Shown: piece after piece, positions 15,522-23,354 of the stretch
How the letters are laid out: every line of letters starts with the position of its first letter
Position numbering within the stretch: the stretch's first letter is position 1
Assembly: GCF_001282115.1 (NCBI RefSeq)
Contig: NZ_LJBR01000086.1
Span: 1 to 34,562, forward strand
Origin: Streptomyces sp. NRRL B-24085
Lineage (GTDB): Bacteria; Actinomycetota; Actinomycetes; Streptomycetales; Streptomycetaceae
Direction: 5' to 3'
Length of the DNA stretch: 34,562 nt
Translations under genes and position numbers: made by a program
Notes under the pieces: model-generated
Told to the model about the DNA's origin: nothing
The model's database searches: none
What the model saw: the letters and a program-made list of their open reading frames with translations, nothing else

Positions 15522-17513
15522 GTGAACCCCACCAGACGCACCGTCCTGCTCGCCGCGACCGCGGCGGCGCTGCTCCCCGCGCTGCCCGCGAAGGCGGCGA
15601 CGGCGACCGCGCTCCAGCCGTACGCCACCTACTGGTACCCGGACTCCCTGCCCTCCGGCAGCCCCGGCACCGGCATCACCTGGCGCAGCCTCAAGGCCTG
15701 GCGGGCGGCCGAGGACGCCGACCTCGCCTTCAACGCGGCCGCCGTACCGCTCGCCGGCCGCTTCACCCCGACGCCCGCCAACCCGACGGCCCGGGCCGAC
15801 CAGGCGCGCATCCAGTCGCTGGTCTCCTTCGGGCCCACGGCAGGCAACCCCTCGCAGGGCTCGGCCACGTCCGACTACTACGCCTTCGGGCACTGGGCCT
15901 ATGTCGACGAACTGGTCTTCTGGGGCGGCTCGTCCGGCGAGGGGCTGATCCTCGCGCCGAACGCCCCGATCGTGGACGCCGCCCACCGGCACGGTGTGCC
16001 CGTCCTCGGCAACATCTTCCTGCCGCCGACCGCGTTCGGCGGCCAGTTGCAGTGGACCCGGGACCTGGTCCAGAAGGACGCGGCCGGCCGCTACCCGCTG
16101 GCGGACCGACTCGTCGCGGTCGCCACCGCGTACGGCTTCGACGGGTGGTTCGTCAACGCGGAGACCGGCGGCGGGGACGCGGCTCTCGGGGCCGACATGC
16201 TGGGCTTCGTCAAGGAGTTGAAGTCCCTCTCCCGGGCGAGGGGGCTGCGGGTCACCTGGTACGACTCGATGACCGTCAACGGGACGGTGAGCTGGCAGGG
16301 CGCGCTGAACAGCCGCAACCAGCCGTTCTTCGAGTCCGCGGACGACATGTTCGTCGACTTCCGGTGGACGGCGGACAGCCTTGCCTCCTCGGGCGCACTC
16401 GCCCAGCGACTGGGGCGCAGCCGCTACGAGTTGTGGGCCGGCGTGGACGTGGAGGCGAACGGCTGGAACACGACCGAGAACTGGGACGCGATCGTGCCGG
16501 GGGACAGCGCCCACGTGACCTCGATCGGGCTGTACCGGCCGGAGTGGACCCGCAACCACCTGCCCTCGGACCGGCGCACCCCACGGGACTTCCACGCGGC
16601 CGACGACCGCTTCTGGACGGGCGCCTCGCTCGATCCCGCACGGCCGGACGACACGGACGGCTGGCGGGCACCGGCGGTGTCCGTCGCGGACCGGTCGACG
16701 GTCACCTCACTGCCGTTCGCCAGTGTTTTCAACACCGGGCACGGGCTGCGGTGGTACGAGAAGGGGGTCGTCACGTCGGACACGCCGTGGAACCACCTCG
16801 GGCTCCAGGACCGACTGCCGTCACGGCGGTGGGTGGTGCGGACCCGGGGCACCCGGCCGGCCGTCTCCTTCGACTTCGACGACGCCTGGCGGGGCGGCAG
16901 CAGCGTCCTCGTGGACGGTGTGCTGGACGCGCCGGTCACCGTGGACCTGTACGCCGTACGGCTGCCGGTCAGCGGTGACACCGTGGTCGAACTGACCCAC
17001 CGGACCGACGAGGGCGAGGCGGACGTCGAGCTCGCCGTGGCCACCGCCGAGCCGGGCACGCCGGGCGAGACACCGCCGTACACCTACCTCCCCGTGGCCG
17101 CGGGCGACGGCTGGCGGACCTCGACCGTACGGCTGACCGGGCTCGCCGGGTCCGTCCACGCCCTCGGCGTACGGCTCACCGGCACCGGCGCGCTGAAGTG
17201 GCGGCTCGGCAGGATCGCCGTGTACGACACCCCCCGCACCCCCGGCCCGCCGACCGGCCTGCGCGTCACCGCTGCCAGTGGCGGCGACCTGCGCCTCGCC
17301 TGGAACCCCGCCCCCGGCGCCGTACGCCACTACACCCTGCACCGGCTGCTGCCCGACGGCACCCGGCGCTTCCTCGGCGGCACCTGCCAGCGCGCCTTCT
17401 TCGTCTCCGGCCTGCGCCCCGAACAGGGCGAGCGGCGGGCGCGGTTGGAGCTGCGTGCCGTGGGGGAGCTCTACACCTCGTCGGCCCCCGTGACGGTCAC
17501 CCATCCCTGGTGA
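15522..17513 (+). CDS. GH85 endo-beta-N-acetylglucosaminidase, Tat-exported, with C-terminal Fn3-like domain
   Basis: The family cuts the chitobiose (GlcNAc-beta-1,4-GlcNAc) core of N-glycans, leaving one GlcNAc on the protein. The 663-residue product starts with a twin-arginine signal (R5-R6, TRRTVLL) and a cleavage region PAKAAT, so it should be secreted folded. The catalytic barrel carries the GH85 N-x-E pair in DGWFVNAET: N212 stabilises the oxazoline and E214 is the acid/base in the family mechanism. Further family-like parts are YATYWYPDSLP, HWAYVDELVFWGG and TWYDSM. Beta-sandwich modules follow, and residues about 572-663 look like a fibronectin type III domain. Start is GTG 15522 with AGGAGG (15507-15512) nine bases upstream. 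In the operon it would be the extracellular first step. Confidence 0.87.
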   Translation: MNPTRRTVLLAATAAALLPALPAKAATATALQPYATYWYPDSLPSGSPGTGITWRSLKAWRAAEDADLAFNAAAVPLAGRFTPTPANPTARADQARIQSLVSFGPTAGNPSQGSATSDYYAFGHWAYVDELVFWGGSSGEGLILAPNAPIVDAAHRHGVPVLGNIFLPPTAFGGQLQWTRDLVQKDAAGRYPLADRLVAVATAYGFDGWFVNAETGGGDAALGADMLGFVKELKSLSRARGLRVTWYDSMTVNGTVSWQGALNSRNQPFFESADDMFVDFRWTADSLASSGALAQRLGRSRYELWAGVDVEANGWNTTENWDAIVPGDSAHVTSIGLYRPEWTRNHLPSDRRTPRDFHAADDRFWTGASLDPARPDDTDGWRAPAVSVADRSTVTSLPFASVFNTGHGLRWYEKGVVTSDTPWNHLGLQDRLPSRRWVVRTRGTRPAVSFDFDDAWRGGSSVLVDGVLDAPVTVDLYAVRLPVSGDTVVELTHRTDEGEADVELAVATAEPGTPGETPPYTYLPVAAGDGWRTSTVRLTGLAGSVHALGVRLTGTGALKWRLGRIAVYDTPRTPGPPTGLRVTAASGGDLRLAWNPAPGAVRHYTLHRLLPDGTRRFLGGTCQRAFFVSGLRPEQGERRARLELRAVGELYTSSAPVTVTHPW

Positions 17514-17562
17514 CCGCGTGACCCACCTCTGGTAACCCCCGGAACCCTGGAGAGCACCCCGC

Positions 17563-20500
17563 ATGCATGACGACCGCAGCCTGGTCGAGGCCCGCCTCAA
17601 GCGCGTCCTCGACGAGCGCCTCCGCCCCGCCGTGTACCCCGAGTCCGTGCCGCTGGACGTGGCGGTGTGGCACGCGCCCGACGAGCCGGTGCCCGTCGCC
17701 GAGGGCCTGGCGGCCGAACCGGAGCCCATCGCGGTGGGCGCCCGCTGGGGTGCTCCCTGGGGCACCAGCTGGTTCCGCGTCACCGGGACCGTCCCGAAGG
17801 AGTGGGCCGGCCGGACCGTGGAGGCGATCCTCGACCTCGGCTTCGACGAGAACATGCCCGGCTTCCAGTGCGAGGGCCTCGTCTACCGGCCCGACGGCAC
17901 CCCCGTGAAGGGCCTCAACCCGCGCAACCAGTGGGTGCGGATCGGTGCCCCCGTCGAGGGCGGCGAGGAGGTGCGCCTGCACGTCGAGGCCGCCTCCAAC
18001 CCCGTCATCCTCGACTACCACCCCTTCCTGCCCACGCAGTTGGGCGACAAGGAGACCGCGGGCAGCGAACCGCAGTACCGGCTGGCGCGCATGGACCTCG
18101 CCGTCCTCGACGAGACGGTGTGGCAGCTGGTCATCGACCTGGAGGTGCTCGGCGAGCTGATGGCCGAGCTGCCGGTGGAGTCGGCGCGCCGCTGGGAGAT
18201 CCTGCGGGCGGTCGAGAAGGCCCTGGACGCACTGGACCTCCAGGACGTGAACGGCACCGCGGCGCAGGCGCGGGTACGGCTGGAGACGGTCCTGTCGGAG
18301 CCCGCCGTCCCCTCCGCCCACCGCATCAGCGTCGTCGGCCACGCGCACATCGACTCGGCGTGGCTGTGGCCGCTGCGCGAGACGGTCCGCAAGGTCGCCC
18401 GGACCACCTCCAACATGACCGCGCTGCTCGACGACGAACCGGAGTTCGTGTTCGCCATGTCCCAGGCCCAGCAGTGGGCCTGGGTGCGCGACCACCGGCC
18501 CGAGGTGTGGGCGCGGGTCAAGAAGGCCGTGGCCGACGGGCGGTTCGTGCCCGCCGGCGGCATGTGGGTGGAGTCGGACACCAACATGCCCGGCTCGGAG
18601 GCGATGGCCCGTCAGTTCGTGCACGGCAAGCGGTTCTTCCTCGACGAGTTCGGCATCGAGAACCAGGAGGCGTGGCTGCCGGACACCTTCGGGTTCGCCG
18701 CCGGACTGCCGCAGATCATCAGGGCGGCCGGCTCCAAGTGGCTGCTGACCCAGAAGATCTCCTGGTCCCAGACGAACAAGTTCCCCCACCACACCTTCCA
18801 GTGGGAGGGCATCGACGGCACGCGGATTCTCACCCACTTCCCGCCCGTCGACACCTACAACTGCTCCATGAAGGGCAGCGAGATCGCTCACGCTGCGAGG
18901 AACTTCAAGGACAAGGGGGTCGCCCGGCACTCCCTCGCGCCCACCGGCTGGGGTGACGGAGGCGGCGGCACCACCCGGGAGATGGTCGCCAAGGCGGCCC
19001 GCCTGCGCGACCTCGAAGGGTCGGCGACCGTGGTCTGGGAGACCCCGGCGGAGTTCTTCGAGAAGGCCGAGGCCGAGTACCCCGAACCACCGGTGTGGGT
19101 CGGTGAGCTGTACCTGGAGCTCCACCGGGCCACCCTCACCAGCCAGGCCAAGACCAAGCAGGGCAACCGCCGCAGCGAGCACCTCCTGCGCGAGGCCGAA
19201 CTGTGGGCGGCGACAGCGGCAGTAAGGGCCGGATTCCCCTACCCGTACGAGGAGTTGGACCGCATCTGGAAGACGGTCCTGCTGCACCAGTTCCACGACA
19301 TCCTGCCCGGGTCCTCGATCGCCTGGGTGCACCGCGAGGCCCGGCGCACCTACGAGCGGCTCGCGGACGAGCTGAACGGCATCATCGACGCGGCCCAGCG
19401 CGCGCTGGCGGGGGAGGGGACCCGGGACCTGTTCTTCAACTCCGCACCCCACGCCCGAGGCGGGGTCGCGGCGGGCGGCGCCGGAACGGCGGTCGTCGAG
19501 GGCCGCACGACGGTGACCGGGCGCCCCGGCGGCGGGCACGTCCTGGACAACGGCATCCTGCGGATCGAGATCGACGAGCGGGGCCTGGTCGTCTCCGCGT
19601 ACGACATCGCGGCCGACCGGGAGACCATCGCACCGGACCGGGCGGGGAACCTCCTCCAACTCCACCCGGACTTCCCGAACATGTGGGACGCGTGGGACGT
19701 GGACGAGTTCTACCGCCACACCGTCACCGATCTCACCGACGTGGACGCGATCGCCCCCGAGGGGCCGCACGGGGTGCGGATCACCAGGACCTTCGGCGCC
19801 TCCCGCGTCACCCAGCTGCTGTCGCTGGCACCGGGGGAGCGGCGGCTGCTCGTGGACACCGAGGTCGACTGGCACGAGACGGAGAAGTTCCTCAAGCTCG
19901 CCTTTCCGCTCGACCTGCACGCCGAACGGTACGCGTCGGAGACGCAGTTCGGGCACTTCCACCGGCCCACGCACACCAACACCTCCTGGGAGGCGGCGAA
20001 GTTCGAGGCCTGCAACCACCGCTTCGTGCACCTGGAGGAGCCCGGCTGGGGTGTCGCGGTCGTCAACGACTCGACGTACGGCCACGACGTGACCCGGACC
20101 GTGCGCACGGACGGCGACCGGGGCACGACCACCACGGTCCGGGCGTCCCTGCTGCGCGCCCCGCGCTTCCCCGACCCGGAGACCGACCAGGGCGTCCACC
20201 GCTTCCGACACGCCCTGGTGCCGGGGGCCGGGATCGGGGACGCAGTGCGCGAGGGATGGCGGATCAACCTGCCGGAGCGGTCCGTCCGCGGCTCCGCGGA
20301 GGTCGCCCCGCTGGTGACCGTCGACCAGGACGCGGTCGTCGTCACGGCGGTCAAGCTGGCCGACGACGGCAGCGGCGACGTGGTGGTCCGCTTCCACGAG
20401 GCGCACGGCGGACGGGCGCGGGCCACCGTCCGGGCCGGCTTCGAGGTCACCGGGGTCACCGCCACGGACCTGCTGGAGCGCCCGTCGGACGATGCCCCCG

Positions 20501-20580
20501 CACTGCGGCGGGACGGGAACGAGGTCTCCCTGCGGCTGCGGCCGTTCGAACTGGTCACCCTGCGGTTCACCAGGGCCTGA
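17563..20580 (+). CDS. GH38 alpha-mannosidase
   Basis: The 1005-residue protein has the full GH38 plan: an N-terminal beta domain (1-250), the zinc/catalytic domain, a helical bundle and C-terminal beta sandwiches. Zinc ligands lie in GHAHIDSAW (H262, D264; H260 adjacent) and HQFHD (H575, H578). The catalytic nucleophile is D339 in ESDTNMPGSE. The length is normal for bacterial class II alpha-mannosidases. There is no signal peptide, so it probably trims alpha-linked mannose from imported N-glycan fragments in the cytoplasm, before the GH5-like enzyme splits the core Man-GlcNAc. It is the last gene of the operon, 49 bases after the GH85 gene, and is followed directly by a strong hairpin. Confidence 0.95.
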   Translation: MHDDRSLVEARLKRVLDERLRPAVYPESVPLDVAVWHAPDEPVPVAEGLAAEPEPIAVGARWGAPWGTSWFRVTGTVPKEWAGRTVEAILDLGFDENMPGFQCEGLVYRPDGTPVKGLNPRNQWVRIGAPVEGGEEVRLHVEAASNPVILDYHPFLPTQLGDKETAGSEPQYRLARMDLAVLDETVWQLVIDLEVLGELMAELPVESARRWEILRAVEKALDALDLQDVNGTAAQARVRLETVLSEPAVPSAHRISVVGHAHIDSAWLWPLRETVRKVARTTSNMTALLDDEPEFVFAMSQAQQWAWVRDHRPEVWARVKKAVADGRFVPAGGMWVESDTNMPGSEAMARQFVHGKRFFLDEFGIENQEAWLPDTFGFAAGLPQIIRAAGSKWLLTQKISWSQTNKFPHHTFQWEGIDGTRILTHFPPVDTYNCSMKGSEIAHAARNFKDKGVARHSLAPTGWGDGGGGTTREMVAKAARLRDLEGSATVVWETPAEFFEKAEAEYPEPPVWVGELYLELHRATLTSQAKTKQGNRRSEHLLREAELWAATAAVRAGFPYPYEELDRIWKTVLLHQFHDILPGSSIAWVHREARRTYERLADELNGIIDAAQRALAGEGTRDLFFNSAPHARGGVAAGGAGTAVVEGRTTVTGRPGGGHVLDNGILRIEIDERGLVVSAYDIAADRETIAPDRAGNLLQLHPDFPNMWDAWDVDEFYRHTVTDLTDVDAIAPEGPHGVRITRTFGASRVTQLLSLAPGERRLLVDTEVDWHETEKFLKLAFPLDLHAERYASETQFGHFHRPTHTNTSWEAAKFEACNHRFVHLEEPGWGVAVVNDSTYGHDVTRTVRTDGDRGTTTTVRASLLRAPRFPDPETDQGVHRFRHALVPGAGIGDAVREGWRINLPERSVRGSAEVAPLVTVDQDAVVVTAVKLADDGSGDVVVRFHEAHGGRARATVRAGFEVTGVTATDLLERPSDDAPALRRDGNEVSLRLRPFELVTLRFTRA

Positions 20581-20584
20581 GCGG

Positions 20585-20616
20585 CGAGGGGCGGGGAGAT
20601 CGCTCCCCGCCCCTCG
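20585..20616. terminator. Strong hairpin terminator between convergent genes
   Basis: A perfect 14-bp stem (CGAGGGGCGGGGAG with CTCCCCGCCCCTCG) and a 4-base loop ATCG lie between the GH38 stop and the stop of the convergent Rid-family gene. There is no T run on either side, as is usual in high-GC actinobacteria. It should end both transcripts. Confidence 0.82.
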
Positions 20617-20643
20617 GTCACGCCGGTTCGGAGCTGACCCGGT

Positions 20644-21045
20644 TCAGGCGGGCAGCTTGGTGTCGACGATGAAGCTGGTCTCGATGACCTGCCCGGGGAA
20701 GGTCAGTTCGGTGACACCGAGGACCGTGCTGACCGGGCGGTGGTCGCCGAAGTACGCCAGGTTGCCCTCCGAGACCGCCCGGGCGTGGTGACGCAGGTTC
20801 ACCACGTACAGGGTCTGGGAGACGATCTGGTTGCGGGTGGCGCCGTAGTGCCTGAGGACCTTGTCGAAGTTGGCGTGGGTCAGTTCGAGCTGGGCGGCGA
20901 AGTCGTCCGGGTGGCGGAACTCGCCCGCCTCGTCGACCGAGAGCTGTCCGGAGACGTGGATCAGATCGCCGGACTTGATCGCCTGCGCGTATCCGAAGTC
21001 GCTCTCGGCCGGCATGCCGTGGTTGAAGACGTCGACGGTGGTCAT
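20644..21045 (-). CDS. Rid-family (YjgF/YER057c) protein, probably lacking the deaminase arginine
   Basis: A 133-residue protein with the Rid fold pattern (IHVSGQLSVDEAGE, QLELTHANFDKVLRHYGATRNQIVSQTLYVVNL). RidA proper hydrolyses reactive enamines/imines with an Arg in the motif P-x-R-S-x-V. Here the equivalent stretch is RPVSTVLGV; by eye that Arg position is Ser, so this looks like a non-RidA subgroup with unknown activity. Start ATG 21045 has AAGGAGG upstream. It diverges from an HxlR regulator gene, a recurrent pairing, and is probably controlled by it. It converges with the GH38 gene across a shared terminator. Confidence 0.85.
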   Translation of the reverse strand: MTTVDVFNHGMPAESDFGYAQAIKSGDLIHVSGQLSVDEAGEFRHPDDFAAQLELTHANFDKVLRHYGATRNQIVSQTLYVVNLRHHARAVSEGNLAYFGDHRPVSTVLGVTELTFPGQVIETSFIVDTKLPA

Positions 21046-21116
21046 GCTCGCGTTCCTCCTTGCCGTGCGAGCCCGTGGGTCCGCTGCCGCGGGACGAGCC
21101 GCACGTGCTCTCTTGT

Positions 21117-21145
21117 GGTTACTCGGAAACTGTAGGAGAGTGACC
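21117..21145. promoter_or_regulatory. Imperfect inverted repeat between the divergent Rid and HxlR genes
   Basis: GGTTACTC (21117-21124) and GAGTGACC (21138-21145) form an inverted repeat with one mismatch and a 13-base spacer, in the middle of the 142-base divergent region. The size suits a dimeric winged-helix regulator such as the adjacent HxlR protein. TTGACC (21147-21152) could be a rightward -35. Assignment is by position only. Confidence 0.4.
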
Positions 21146-21187
21146 GTTGACCTGGAAGAACGCACTTTTCGGTGACTGGGGAACCAG

Positions 21188-21568
21188 ATGGTGACCAAGC
21201 AGTTCACGGGCTCGCCCGAAGACGCGGACCTCAGGCGCGCCGACTCGCTGGCGCGCGAGATCTTCTCGGACGTCGCCAACAAGTGGGCGTTCCTGATCAT
21301 CGAGGCGCTGGGGGAGCGCACCCTGCGCTTCAGCGAGCTGCGCGACGAGGTCGAGGGCGTCAGCCACAAGATGCTCACCCAGAACCTGCGCATGCTGGAG
21401 CGCTACGGCCTCGTCGACCGCAAGGTGCACCCCACCGTGCCCCCACGGGTGGAGTACACCCTCACCGAGCCCGGCCGGGCCCTGCGTGCCACGGTCGACA
21501 GCATGTGCGGCTGGACCCACCAGTACCTCGGGCACATCGAGGCCGCCCGGCGCCGCTTCGACGAGTGA
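21188..21568 (+). CDS. HxlR-family winged-helix transcriptional regulator
   Basis: The 126-residue protein shows the HxlR pattern: NKWAFLIIEALGERTLRFSELRDEVEGVSHKMLTQNLRMLERYGLVDRKVHPTVPPRVEYTLTEPGRAL, a winged helix with the VPPRVEY wing. Many HxlR members have an N-terminal redox Cys; here that region has none, and the only Cys is near the C-terminus, so a thiol switch of that type is unlikely. ATG 21188 follows a GGGGA ribosome site. It is divergent from the Rid-family gene, its likely target, and converges with the deacetylase gene with 14 bases between them. Confidence 0.9.
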   Translation: MVTKQFTGSPEDADLRRADSLAREIFSDVANKWAFLIIEALGERTLRFSELRDEVEGVSHKMLTQNLRMLERYGLVDRKVHPTVPPRVEYTLTEPGRALRATVDSMCGWTHQYLGHIEAARRRFDE

Positions 21569-21582
21569 CGGGACCTGGGTGA

Positions 21583-22422
21583 CTACTCCGGGCGCAGCCC
21601 GGCGAAGAGGTCGTTCTCGGGTACGGCCGCTCCGGTGGTGTCCCGCACCCGGACGAAGGTCTCCACGCCCATCAGCTCGCCGAACCTCTCCTTGCCCATC
21701 CTGAGGAAGAAGATGTTCTCGCCCTGGCTGGCGTGCGCGGCCAGCGCGTCGAACTTCTGACCGCTGAAGCCGGTCGTGTCCACCCACGTGGTGATCTCGT
21801 CGTCGGGCAGGCCGATCTCGGCCAGTGCGGCGGCCTCGGCGGGATCCGGCTCCGGCATGTCCTCACCGAACTCGCGCATGATCTCGCCGAACCGCTCCAT
21901 CGCCGAGCGGGGCATCGTCGTCCAGTACACCTTCGGCGTCAGCTCGGTCATCTCCAGCGCCGCCATCGTGATGCGGTGGGCCTGGATGTGGTCGGGATGC
22001 CCGTAGAAGCCGTTCTCGTCGTAGGTGACGACCACATCGGGGCGGTAGTGCCGCATGAGTTCCGCGAGTCGGGCCGCGCCCTCCTCGACGGGGGTCCGCC
22101 AGAAGGAACCGGGGGCGTCGTTGCTCGGCCAGCCCATCATCCCGGAGTCGGCGTAGTCCAGCATCTCCAGGTCGCTGATCTTCAACACCTCACAGCTCGC
22201 CTCCAGTTCCTGACGGCGCAACAGAGCGACCGCAGCCGGATCGTGGCCGGGATCGCCCGGCTTGACACCTCCCGGCCCGTCACCGCATCCACCGTCGGTA
22301 CAGGTGACGAGAACCGTGCGGACGCCTTCCGCCGCGTACCGTGCGAGGACCCCGCCGGTTCCGGTGGCCTCGTCGTCGGGGTGGGCGTGCACGGCCATGA
22401 GCGTCAAGGGTCGGTCGGTCAT
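21583..22422 (-). CDS. PIG-L/LmbE-family zinc deacetylase
   Basis: The 279-residue protein has the family's zinc/catalytic motif AHPDDE (H14, D16, D17) after a short beta strand, and the second motif GHPDHIQAH, which contributes the third zinc ligand. Members remove acetyl or amide groups from GlcNAc-type or mycothiol-type substrates (MshB, Mca, PIG-L, LmbE). The sequence alone does not choose among them. Nearness to an N-glycan locus makes a GlcNAc-linked substrate tempting, but a mycothiol-conjugate amidase role is equally possible. Start ATG 22422 has AGGAGG a few bases upstream. Confidence 0.9.
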   Translation of the reverse strand: MTDRPLTLMAVHAHPDDEATGTGGVLARYAAEGVRTVLVTCTDGGCGDGPGGVKPGDPGHDPAAVALLRRQELEASCEVLKISDLEMLDYADSGMMGWPSNDAPGSFWRTPVEEGAARLAELMRHYRPDVVVTYDENGFYGHPDHIQAHRITMAALEMTELTPKVYWTTMPRSAMERFGEIMREFGEDMPEPDPAEAAALAEIGLPDDEITTWVDTTGFSGQKFDALAAHASQGENIFFLRMGKERFGELMGVETFVRVRDTTGAAVPENDLFAGLRPE

Positions 22423-22989
22423 GAGAACAGTCCTCCTGCGGAAACACATCTGGATCGGAGTGCGGCGGGCGCGCCGCGATTCCCGGGCCCGGATGCCGAC
22501 GGGCGCAGGACCTGATGATCTCCATGTCCCCCCGCCCGGCGACGCCGGTCCCCTGGTCGGTGCAACCGCGCCGACCGGACCGGGTGTTCCCGGCGGGACG
22601 CCTGATTTCCGGGGTACGGCCGTACTGCCGCCGCACATGAACGGCGCCGAGGGCGGCCCGCGCGAGTGTCGGTCTCGACGTGGGAGCGGCCGTGGCCGAG
22701 CAGGAGAACGCGGGCCGGACAGGACGACGGCCGTTCGCACCCGGGGCGCTCGTCCGGGGGTTCGGTCATCCGGCGGCGCACGAGGCTCATGCCGGGGGCG
22801 GCGTGCGGGGCCGAGGCGGCGGACGGTGTCGGACCGAGGAGCGCCGGCGGCAGGTCGCGCGTCACGCCGACGGGACAGTGGGGCGCGCTGTCGTCACAGC
22901 CGTACGGTCGCGCACCCACCCGGTCACCGGGGCGCGGCTGTGCCCCGAGCCTCCCGCCCCCGTACAGGCCCCGAGCCGGCCCGCGGAAC
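22423..22989. other. 567 bases without a recognisable gene
   Basis: The region upstream of the deacetylase has open frames in several directions, but their translations are Arg/Pro/Gly-rich with no domain pattern and no ribosome sites, as expected from GC-rich non-coding DNA. The deacetylase promoter should lie here; no convincing -35/-10 pair was found. Confidence 0.5.
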
Positions 22990-23354
22990 GATGGCTCACC
23001 CGTTGTTCAGGGTCCCCGCGGGCCAACGGCTCTTCCGTCGTTCCAGTACCTGCGGTCCGACGTCTCGCCCGTCGCTCACGCTCCTGCGGTGCAACGGCCC
23101 ACCCGCCGTTCGGGCACCTGCGGTCCGATGGCTCGCCCGCCGCTCACGCCCCTGCGGTGCAACGGCTCGCCCGCTGTTCGAGCACCTGCGGTCTGATGGC
23201 TCGCCCGTCGCTCACGCCCTTGCGGTGCACAGGCTCGCCCGCTGTTCGGGCACCCGCGGTCCGATGGCTCGCCGGCCGCTCAGGCCCTCGCGGTCCGACG
23301 GCTCGCCCGCCCGTTCAGGCGCCCGCCGTCCGACGGCTCGCCCGTCGCTCACGG
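22990..23354. repeat. Tandem array of 34-bp units in a 68-bp alternating pattern
   Basis: About eleven units lie head to tail. Boundaries read from the sequence are 22990-23024 (diverged), 23025, 23059, 23093, 23127, 23161, 23195, 23229, 23263, 23297 and 23332 (partial). Nearly all units are exactly 34 bases; the first and the one at 23297 are 35. The shared core is GGCTCGCCCG near the unit start and CTGCGGT near its end. Units alternate between a type with GTTCGGGCACC in the middle and a type with GCTCACGCCC, so the higher-order period is 68 bases. There are no spacers. The last unit overlaps the stop codon of the GntR gene (23349-23351). Since 34 is not a multiple of 3, the array is not a normal protein repeat. 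Confidence 0.88.

Noticed and set aside
13316..15628. A 770-codon open frame on the minus strand opposite the permease and GH5 genes
   Set aside because: Antisense shadow of motif-confirmed genes, with no ribosome site or recognisable domain. The same applies to the long minus-strand frames opposite GH38 and the fucose operon.
22990..23354. CRISPR array
   Set aside because: Units of 34 bases are directly adjacent with no unique spacers, and no cas genes are in the window.
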